NCBI GenBank assembly: GCA_040437565.1 | Contig: JBDOQK010000077.1 | Coordinates: forward strand, 1 to 64,000 | Length of the DNA: 64,000 nucleotides | Direction: 5' to 3' | DNA from: Albugo candida | Lineage: Eukaryota > Oomycota > Peronosporomycetes > Albuginales | Shown here: piece by piece, positions 55,838-64,000 of the stretch | Layout of the letters: every line of letters starts with the position of its first letter | Numbering within the stretch: position 1 is the first letter of the stretch | Notes under the pieces: generated by a model | Seen by the model: the letters and a program-made list of their open reading frames with translations, nothing else | Databases searched by the model: none | Told to the model about the DNA's origin: nothing | Translations under genes and position numbers: made by a program

Positions 55838-57200
55838 TCAAATCGTGTGAATCATATTTTCTTTGTTGATTAAGTGGCAAGTGGTTTCCACGAGGGCAAG
55901 CAACTGAGCCACATCCGCTACGCATCGAATATGTGAATGAAAAACAGAGGAACAAATACATATCTATCGTACCTGACCAAGCTGAAAGCTGTTGTTCCGG
56001 TGGTTGTGTGGCCCGAAATGATATCAATTTCGCTGGTCGATTCATCTTCGCATATATGGATCCATTGCTCACTAATTGTGAAATGGAGTCTTCTGCATCT
56101 TGTTCGGAAAGGCCGATCATATTTGCCAAATGACCGAGTTGGATGCGATCGTAATGAGTGGCAATCACACGTATATTGTGCTCGGTGACACGTGTGTGTA
56201 GCGTCTTGTACCATTCGCCGCCTCGCAAAGCATCTTTGAATACCGCGTGCTCCCAAAGTATCTTATCCTGCGGCAATGGATATGCTATAATTTCTTTCGT
56301 GATGAATTGCGTTAGCAATGCGTGCACTTCCGGCATCTCTTCCACGCGTTTTTCATTCGATAACGTGTTCAATAATTCGCTTTGTGAATCTGAATGAGTC
56401 GTCAACACCACGAAAATAACAGCGTGTCGCAATATATCCTTCCACTCTTCGCTTTCTCGGTCTTTGAGAGTTCGATATATCGCCATATAATGCCGACATA
56501 ATTCCAGCGTATTGTTCTCTTGTGTTTCGTACTCAATCAAAAGGCGATAGAATTTCAATTTACATTCTTGAAAACCTTCTTCCTCTAAAGTTCGCCTCAA
56601 TATCTTTTTGGACAGAATGTTTGCACGCACGTAATCCTTTTTCGCCAGTGTTAAACGAACTTGCTCCAAAATGAATTCCGTCTTTTCCAATTTGGTCATT
56701 GCACCAAATGTCTCCACATGCACTTCCTGGAGAATGCTCGCAGCTTCAGCGATTTCCCCACGTGCTTCTTTGATTTTGGAGAGCATTTGGGTGAGCGTTG
56801 CGCGTTCTTTCTCGAGGTACATTTTTCCTTCAGCCACTTGTCGCAGGTGGTGGATAAGCTCCATTTTGACTGATTCCGAAGGAGTGCACGGAAGGAATTC
56901 CATTGATTTTTGCACCAAAACAGTGATCGCACCGCTTTTTTGAGATCTTCGTTTAGAGAGAATATCAATGTGGTGATTGAGTAACTCCCAGCGTTTGTAA
57001 TGCGCACAGAGCTGCAAAGTAGCACCGACAATTGCTTTGAGTGTGACAACATCATTTGCGAGTCGGGACTGCTTCTCGAGGCTCAATAAGAGCTCACAAC
57101 CTCCTTCGACATTCCCACTAGACGCTACAGATTGTGCTTGAGGAAGAAGCTTTTGGAATTCCTCTGAGAAATCAGCTTTTTTGACGGTATCGTCGGACAT
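55838..57200 (-). CDS. RPN5: 26S proteasome regulatory subunit RPN5 (PSMD12)
   Basis: A PCI-domain subunit of the 19S lid. Exons 57200-55973 and 55917-55838 flank a 55-nt intron, giving 435 aa (yeast 445, human 456). Helical TPR-like repeats fill most of the protein, with ARGEIAEAASILQEV near 150. The PCI winged helix follows (about 310-395: HNIRVIATHYDRIQLGHLANMIGLSEQDAEDSIS, quoted in part as IRVIATHYDRI). The spliced C terminus LVETTCHLINKENMIH matches the family end; unspliced sequence would replace it by unrelated residues. The stop is 69 bp from the stop of the convergent secreted-protein gene. Confidence 0.94.
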
Positions 57201-58987
57201 TTTCGAGGGAGCAAGATTTTTGACTTGTGGGTAGGAGTAGTGTGGGACACGTTACTTAAGTACGGTAATGCTGCAGAAGAAGACGAAGATACATCGGTGC
57301 AAATTGGAATGCATTTTGTGATATGACGCGTTTTATGCCTGCAATGTACTGCTCGTAAGCGAAGAGTGAATGGCTGCGTTGATACCTTTTGATACCAAAA
57401 TCGATTTCAGGACGCTTTGTACACAAACATCTCAAGATCAAGTTGATGATTCATGGCTAGCCTTGCGGCTTCTTGAAGAGCTAATTACTTTTGACTTTAC
57501 CAGACGAAAGAATTTGCTCTAGAAGTAACCCTATAAAGCTACATATTACTTTCTTGATCCTCACGTCGGGAATTATGGCAAGAAATCAAATCTGCGCATC
57601 ATTCCTCCGAGGGCAAAACACAATAAGAACCATTCAGCTCATCTGAACACGAAACAAAATCTCTAATCATGCCGCTTTCATGTGATGTATCGCTTCCAAC
57701 ATCTCGGTCGTACTTGAGCGAGCGAAGAAATCGTCTTGCTTCTCTGGGTCAAGGGAAACGTAAATCGAATCCAGTTCATTTTTNNNNNNNNNNNNNNNNN
57801 NNNNNNNNNNNNNNNNNNNNNNNNNNNNNNNNNNNNNNNNNNNNNNNNNNNNNNNNNNNNNNNNNNNNNNNNNNNNNNNNNNNATCTGAACACGAAACAA
57901 AATCTCTAATCATGCCGCTTTCATGTGATGTATCGCTTCCAACATCTCGGTCGTACTTGAGCGAGCGAAGAAATCGTCTTGCTTCTCTGGGTCAAGGGAA
58001 ACGTAAATCGAATCCAGTTCATTTTTATGAAAAATGTTTACGCGATGGATGGCACGAGTTTTCGTCAGCTTGTACAGCTGCAATCAAGCCTAGTACCCTA
58101 TCTTGATGATGCGTCTGTGTCGAGCAATCACATCGCATTAGACTTTGAGCCGTCGATAGATTACACGCATCTTGCACTATGGGTATTCAAGTTGTCATGA
58201 TTAAGCCTAGGTGTATTCAACCCAAGACGTCACTCCGATGATTCTGTGGATGGTGCTCTTATGAAACGGACAAGTTTCACCAGCTCGAGATCACATGTAT
58301 TTCGTGGTCAAATACGCTTATATCTGATGAAAAGTAGTTTCCTTACTGATTATCTACTTTGCTCATTACTTGTTGTTGTGATATGAAAGCAAAGTATGCG
58401 AAAAGTATCTACCCCCATAAGCCCCACACACTCGCCTAACACTTAGTCGGACGAAGACGGCCATACACATGCCTATGTTTTGACTTATCAGAGCTCTACA
58501 TCAACGCAGGCTCTTGTAGATTGCGTGTGTTTAGCAGCGAGAAGAAAAGTGATTGCGATGGCTTATATGCAGTAGCCAAAACGTTCGGCGCACGTGCTTT
58601 GGACTCAATGAAGTGTTCAGAATAAACATCATTTCAAAATTCGACTCATCGAAAGTGGTAAAAGGCTCATAGTTTGGGATAAGCGCAATCACATCAATCA
58701 AGACATAAGGAAATCGTGTGAAGCACAGAGAAAAGCGGAATAAAGAGGCTATCGAGGACTGGGCCCACTGATCAGCATGTTGATTCTTCTCAGCATCGTT
58801 CGAAACGGAACGATACGCTGTTGCACTGTGATGTTATCCAAATGACAGAGCTTTAGTACAAAGAAGGTGCATCATACACGCTGTGCGTTGGATAGACCGA
58901 CTGATCCACGCACAATCATTAAAGAGCTGTGAGATATTCAGTCTAGCGCTCCAGCGTATTTGATTGGTTATAATTACGATTACACGG
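57201..58987. other. Gene-poor stretch; possible 3' exon on the minus strand
   Basis: No complete gene is recognised. On the minus strand a frame from about 58082 down to the stop near 57911 (about 55 codons, with IYVSLDPEKQDDFFARSS) follows a TTGCAG acceptor and could be a terminal exon, but no upstream exon could be joined. A KSTIHRIIG stretch near 58230 (minus) faintly resembles a transposase helix-turn-helix. The 143-bp gap duplication lies inside this stretch. Confidence 0.4.
57641..58026. repeat. Gap-flanking exact direct duplication, 143 bp
   Basis: Positions 57641-57783 and 57884-58026 are identical, separated by exactly 100 N (57784-57883). Same pattern as the other gaps in this window. 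Confidence 0.9.
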
Positions 58988-59478
58988 ATGGCGCTGCTGT
59001 TGCGATTATCTCGGCACACTTTGTTGCCGCGTGGTGTATGCCGTACATTGTCAAATGAGTATCAAGGACTCTCTTTTTTCTCGACATGTCAGCAGACCCT
59101 ATCACGCACCATCAACTCACAATATTTTAATTTATTTGGCGCTGATATTCTATCAAATTCGAAGACAATAAAGCTGCAGCATCTACCATGGAGAACTCGA
59201 GTTGAAAGCGTAGTAGATAGCGTTTCCAACTACAATCCGCCTGTATCTATGGAATGCCCAAACGTCGCTATAAATGGTGGGTTAAAGTCTTCTTAATCGT
59301 TATTTTCTGACCGTTTACGCTTGACGCAGAGACCGTACAGGCAATAAAGCGAACATATCAACCAAGCACTTTACGACGAAAACGGAAACATGGATTTCGG
59401 GCCCGCAAATGCTCAATCGGAGGAAGAAGGGTACTGAATCGCCGTCACAAAAGAGGTAGATGGAGAATGTCCGCGTGA
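58988..59478 (+). CDS. MRPL34: Mitochondrial large-subunit ribosomal protein bL34m
   Basis: Exons 58988-59276 and 59330-59478 join over a 53-nt intron (GTGGGT ... CAG) to give 145 aa. The last 44 residues are an unmistakable bL34: [20 protein letters not shown] followed by a [14 protein letters not shown] stretch and a short tail. The N-terminal about 40 residues are Arg/Leu-rich without acids ([16 protein letters not shown]), a mitochondrial presequence. A linker of about 60 residues lies between. The second exon is too short to stand out by length, so the gene is easily overlooked. The start is the Met before the presequence; an in-frame Met lies 24 bases upstream. Confidence 0.9.
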
Positions 59479-60041
59479 TGCCGTGAATACAGCAACATAA
59501 GATTCCGGTTGGTTATTTCATAAAATTGGGATGCAAATGATGTCATATGGTATCAGATTATGAACGCTTCTGAAAGCAACAACACTTGTACCCTTATATA
59601 TCTGCGTACTTGACAACAGCTTAACCATCTTCTCCTGCTGCACTCCTTGATCCCTTTGGAATATCTTTATTTGATCCGCTTTTCCAAAGCAAAAAGGCTA
59701 AGGGTCCAAGTGTGAGTGACAATGGATGGTACTCTTTGCTTACAGCAGCTTGTCCTTTGCATCAATGCTCTTTGAAGAGGATAAGTGCATAAAAGTTTTA
59801 TCGCTACCAAAGATTGCTGCCTTGGGGGTACTATACAGCAAACACTCTGACGCTATACAAGAGCGTCATAAGTGAATAATGTGCCCATGATCCGAATCAA
59901 TTGATAGAAAACGATGGCCTGGAGTGGGCTGCATGACGACATAAAGAATGTGATCCGCCTGGTTAGAGTCCACCACTATGCAAGAAAGGCTTTTTAGCCA
60001 AAATTGTCGTAGTCGTCAAAATTGAGTACTCCAGCACTATC
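59479..60041. other. Intergenic; weak signs of a small minus-strand gene
   Basis: No gene is confirmed. On the minus strand a frame with PKAAIFGSDKTF ... SIDAKDKLL ends at a good GTAAGC donor (about 59744), and a 46-nt GT-AG intron would join it to LFALEKRIK and a stop. The upstream exon could not be fixed. It lies directly downstream of ATG6 on the same strand. Confidence 0.3.
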
Positions 60042-62047
60042 CTAACTTGATTCCATCTTGAGAATGACCCAGGTGAGTACCCATTTGAGATTTGTAAGGG
60101 CATAACGTAATGCTTTCGTCCACTCTTCCAAACGATCCTTCATGAAGAAGATAGAGTATCCAGCTACGCGTCGGCGTAAGATCTTGTACGGAAATTTAAC
60201 ATTGGAATCTATCGTCTGCACGTGTTCGATCAAGTTTGTGATGCAGGATAACCATCCATCCAGTCCTGAGTTGAATTGACTACCCAGGAAATCATCACTA
60301 TCCGACCCATACCTACCAGAAAAGATCATTAGAATTGATGACTATGACTACGTCCACAGTGCCATACAAGCGATATGCGATACTGACTCCGGTAGTTCGT
60401 ATTACTTTGGACGTACTTCCCAGAACCACGAGTTTGTAGCTGTTGATAGAATATGTCGTTAGCTCGCTATTTACCGCGTTGGAGAAATAACTCACTCTGC
60501 AAATTTCAAATTCAAAATGTCTGCCAGTGTCTGAAGGAGAAAAGCGCTTTCTCCAAAGCCAGTATTAATCTCATTCCACTCTACATGCACCATGGAAGTT
60601 CTTCCCAATCGAAATGAATTGACTGTGCCAAAGTCCCCTTGATGAGATATTGTAAAAACATCCGACAGGCAACTTTTTCTCTCTGTCTTGGCAGTGTGCT
60701 CGTTCAAGAGGTCGTATCGCGACAAAGCAATGTCACGAACTTCTTCGAATGTCGCTTGTGCAAAGTCTATATGCCTGCATTGTTCCCAAAGCAAATGTTC
60801 GTCCTCTTTTAATGGTCTCATCGCATTTTTCTCAAAATCCTCCTCTTGTTGCTCAAGTTGAGACTGCTCCTGTACCATAAGTGAAAGACTCGAACGTAGT
60901 ATTGATTCTTCTTTCGCATACTATCACGTAAGACCGTGATTATATCGTATGAATATTAAAGGCTAGCCCCTACATGATTGAGCTTCTCCTCATATTCTTT
61001 GAGGGTTTGCTTGAGTTTCTGATCAGAAAAGTTCATAGATGATCTGAGGTAAAGTACACAACACCGTTTCTCGTGTCGTGCGTATTCGACATGAGAATCT
61101 AGTTCCTTAAGCATTGAATCGACACATTCCTTGCACAATGACGACATGACGGGCATTCCCATACTATAAAGCACTTCAAGTAGCATCCGATACCCTTTCT
61201 TCTTGAAATCCTTACCATAGTGCATGTCTACTCGTCATCACACAGACATGGTGACTCATGTCTGCATGTGCATNNNNNNNNNNNNNNNNNNNNNNNNNNN
61301 NNNNNNNNNNNNNNNNNNNNNNNNNNNNNNNNNNNNNNNNNNNNNNNNNNNNNNNNNNNNNNNNNNNNNNNNNGCAAGGAATGTGTCGATTCAATGCTTA
61401 AGGAACTAGATTCTCATGTCGAATACGCACGACACGAGAAACGGTGTCGTGCGTATTCGACATGAGAATCTAGTTCCTTAAGCATTGAATCGACACATTC
61501 CTTGCACAATGACGACATGACGGGCATTCCCATACTATAAAGCACTTCAAGTAGCATCCGATACCCTTTCTTCTTGAAATCCTTACCATAGTGCATGTCT
61601 ACTCGTCATCACACAGACATGGTGACTCATGTCTGCATGTGCATATTTGGTATCCTGTAATTGTCGCTGTAAAGTTGCATTCTTTTTCGGTGAATAATCA
61701 CAAGCTCTTGGTTGATCAAGCAATGACGGTCGCACATACATGCTATTACTTGATGCAAAATCCTCGTGTAAAGACGTAAGATCCATAGAAATACAAGAAT
61801 CTACCAGCTGGTCCATTTCCTTCTTCTCCAACTGCGAACTGTGAATACTGTCAGGATTCAATGAACGTATCATTGACGCATCCATATTTCTACTGTGATA
61901 AGAGTTTGATGACTTGACAACAATCGATGATCTCGATATAGAGTTTGATAAAAGAACATATGAATCTCCCAGAGCTGGTGTAGTTTGGTTGGTGTTTTTG
62001 GTGCCGTCATCTTCTAATGCTTTTGAGCATCGGTTGCAGCACTTCAT
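60042..62047 (-). CDS. ATG6: Autophagy protein ATG6 / Beclin-1
   Basis: A core subunit of the class III PI3-kinase complex for autophagy and vesicle sorting. Exons 62047-61587, 61163-60974 (equivalent to 61534-61345 before the gap), 60920-60496, 60439-60368 and 60312-60042, with introns of 52, 53, 56 and 55 nt after collapsing the duplication, give 472 aa. Seen: N-terminal CCNRCSKAL and SYVLLS as in plant/oomycete Atg6; the coiled-coil start SSLCKECVDSMLKELD; and the evolutionarily conserved domain with FGTVNSFRLGR, VEWNEINTGFGESAFLLQT and LNLKFA, joined by splicing to DYKLVVLGS. The C terminus WTKALRYALTNLKWVLTWV is the membrane-binding region typical of Beclin. Confidence 0.92.
61073..61644. 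repeat. Gap-flanking duplication (201 bp) with a 74-nt fold-back
   Basis: Positions 61073-61273 and 61444-61644 are identical. Between them are exactly 100 N (61274-61373) and a fold-back (61374-61447) that is the reverse complement of 61061-61134. All of it lies within ATG6. The arrangement mirrors the gap at 43006. Confidence 0.9.
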
Positions 62048-63798
62048 TCGATTATGAGTTCTAAGAGAATGAATGATATAAAGTGTCAAAAATGTCGGAA
62101 ATAGGTATAAGAATAGACAGGGATTTGAATATTCCACAAGATACCGTTCCGCAAAAACGCTGTTGGAAGAGTGATGAGAGCATTGAATGAATGCCACTCA
62201 ATTCATTGGCATATGGTTTGTGGGATACAATGAATGACATCAATTCTCAAAACATCGTTACAAGTCGTAATTTGCCAGCGTTAGCGGATGGACACGCGAT
62301 GGGATGGACCAAGGAAGCTATATCACATCGAAGCAAACGCAAGCATTTGGCATCAACTTAAGGTAGAAACCATTACCTTGTGTATCGAGGCATAACAAAA
62401 GGCGTCGTTTGCATCCTCAATAGAGAAAAAGAAGCCTTTTATAGCAGATTTTGCGTCAGTCCACTCATTTAGGGCGATGAGAGCTCTCGACAAGATCGCA
62501 CATATTCTTCATTGAGAATCGCTTTTTGTCGACCGCCAGCGCGTCACAGACGACTGAACCGAATTAGACTACTGCATAGTTGAAAGCATATTGACAATCA
62601 AAGAGATTAAAGGCTTTCTTTGTACCTTCAGCCAAGAGGTGGCAATCGCTGAAGAAGCTCAACAAAGCGAGCGATCGAATAAGGATGCTGAGTCTTGCGA
62701 GAATTGGACTTTAAACGCGTTACTTTCACGCATCTTTGTGTCTGTAAATATGCATTCGTATTTGGTAAAAGTACTTTAAGTTTCATGCTCGACAGCGGTG
62801 CATTTACCCAATAAGATGAGAAATTGTCGACGAGTAAAAGAACGTTCAGGTGTACTTCACTACTACTAAGAGTCGTCATTGAACAAGGTGATCTGAGTGT
62901 GCCAATATTTGTTAAGAGCTAAAATAGCCTTCATAACCATTCTTGCACCCAACGGGCATGTAATGGATCAACGTCAATGGTCGATGCAAATGGCATTCAT
63001 TCACTCGTCCTAACTACAATGGCATCTCAGCTATTCATATCGCTAATAAATTGAGGTGCCATTGCTCCCAATAACTAATTCCCATCTCATTGATTTGAAC
63101 AAAAAGCTTTCGGCCCGGATGCGAGCCTATTTGACATTTATGTCCCGTCAAGTCTGGATTATTGACGAGTCCTTTAGTCGCACTGTTATTCTTTGCTTCT
63201 CAAGTACACGTGCATGATGATGAGAAGGATATTACGCTACTTAGTTTGAAGATCCATCAAACATTTTTCTGCAAGAAATAGTGAGAGAATGGTATCACGT
63301 CGTAAATAGAGCACTATCCGAATCGCAAATGATCTGTATATTAAAAGGATTGAGACTTGTATGAGGATCTGCATGCCAAATAATAAATGAGTGCAGAGGT
63401 AATAGCTGACGACTTGTCTTCCTACTTTTACCTCCAGACAGTATCATTATCACAATTGTTCGAAAGGAGAGCGCTCTAATCTTTGGCCTTTTACTTGATA
63501 CTGGGTGCGTCGCCACTTATCGAACTCAGAGTATCCACTGCTTGTTTCATATTCGAGTCTCACTACTGCACTCGCAAAATCTACTGCTTTTTCTCGANNN
63601 NNNNNNNNNNNNNNNNNNNNNNNNNNNNNNNNNNNNNNNNNNNNNNNNNNNNNNNNNNNNNNNNNNNNNNNNNNNNNNNNNNNNNNNNNNNNNNNNNTCT
63701 CGTGAAATATCATTTCGACTACATTGCGCTATCATTGAATAGGACGCTTTTTGATTGGCCACATTCTCAATCTACTCGATTTGATTGGTTGTAATCAT
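62048..63798. other. Gene-poor stretch with decayed transposon and a gap
   Basis: Contains the pogo-like remnant listed separately and a 100-N gap at 63598-63697, whose flanks share only five bases (TCTCG). No intact gene is seen. Plus-strand frames around 62590-62780 are antisense to the remnant. Confidence 0.5.
62628..63250 (-). mobile_element. Decayed pogo/Tigger-like DDE transposase
   Basis: The minus-strand frame 62879-62628 reads VLLLVDNFSSY then VLLPNTNAYLQ, the second catalytic block of DDE_1 (pogo/CENP-B-like) transposases, where the usual form is LLxDNxxxH and LPPNTTxxLQ. Upstream on the same strand, in other frames, pieces such as GRKLFVQINEMG and ARWVQEWL suggest the rest of the domain, broken by several stops and frameshifts. 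The His after the Asn and the second Pro are changed. No terminal inverted repeats were found. It is an old inactive DNA transposon. Confidence 0.45.
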
Positions 63799-64000
63799 AT
63801 GACGGACATGCCAAACGACGAAAATGAATCGGAAATCGCGCTCGAATACGAAGACATAGAGATGGAATCTGAAGGTGAAGATTGCTTTGTTGCTGGCGAA
63901 AATGGATATCAGCTTGGTAATGCAATGATGAACGAACTTTTGCTCATTTGCTCGAATCTCGGCTTGGTTCAGACAAATTCCGACGAAACTTGCAACCGCG
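63799..64000 (+). CDS. N-terminal part of an acidic protein, cut by window edge
   Basis: Open from the ATG at 63799 to the end of the window (67 codons) with no stop. The first 35 residues are very acidic (MTDMPNDENESEIALEYEDI). A helical stretch MNELLLICSNLGL follows. No family is recognised from this part. The start is supported only by being the first ATG of an open frame and by the acidic composition, unlike the surrounding non-coding sequence. Confidence 0.5.
   Translation, partial: MTDMPNDENESEIALEYEDIEMESEGEDCFVAGENGYQLGNAMMNELLLICSNLGLVQTNSDETCNR

Overview
The window is eukaryotic nuclear DNA, most consistent with an oomycete; a compact, Albugo-like genome is my best guess. The evidence is: genes packed tightly on both strands; about two dozen short introns (mostly 43-66 nt, one of 80 nt) that join protein-family motifs exactly; two core-promoter matches to the oomycete initiator-like consensus (GCTCATTYYNCAWTTT) next to start codons; a ciliary/flagellar protein (CCDC146), which implies a zoosporic life cycle; and no operon-like or bacterial features. 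The genus is inference.

Layout. 0-6.3 kb is sparse: tRNA-Ile(AAT), a V-ATPase assembly factor (VMA12/TMEM199), a decayed MULE transposase fragment and unassigned DNA. 6.3-28.3 kb is dense: full-length ABCB transporter, D2HGDH, REI1 ribosome-biogenesis factor, an unidentified spliced protein, a multi-pass coiled-coil membrane protein, an ISWI ATPase with an HMG-like box at each end, an F-box/LRR protein and a kinesin-3 (motor-FHA-PH). 28.3-45.8 kb holds a P2-type cation ATPase, CCDC146, a PTEN-type lipid phosphatase fused to a PH domain, tRNA-Val(TAC), isovaleryl-CoA dehydrogenase and the SRP-receptor beta GTPase. 45.9-57.2 kb holds CAF1 deadenylase, a mitochondrial-looking zinc-knuckle protein, 5-oxoprolinase, a membrane-anchored SDR, an XRCC2-like protein, a secreted protein of unknown function and RPN5. 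57.2-64 kb is sparse again: mitochondrial ribosomal protein bL34m, ATG6/Beclin-1, a decayed pogo-like transposase and the 5' end of an acidic protein.

The most important caution is assembly. There are nine runs of exactly 100 N. Seven are flanked by exact direct copies of the same sequence (21, 292, 1729, 753, 2210, 143 and 201 bp), and two of those also carry 74-nt fold-back inversions. These look like overlapping contig ends that were never merged, so the apparent second copies of the P-type ATPase, IVD, SRPRB, PTEN exons and the ISWI tail should not be read as gene duplications.

The genes are housekeeping: leucine catabolism (IVD), 2-hydroxyglutarate removal (D2HGDH), glutathione cycle (OPLAH), autophagy (ATG6), phosphoinositide signalling (PTEN-PH), mRNA decay (CAF1), proteasome (RPN5) and chromatin remodelling (ISWI). 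I found no CRISPR, integrated virus, toxin or novel defence-like system. The most unusual protein designs are PTEN-C2-PH and HMG-ISWI-HMG.
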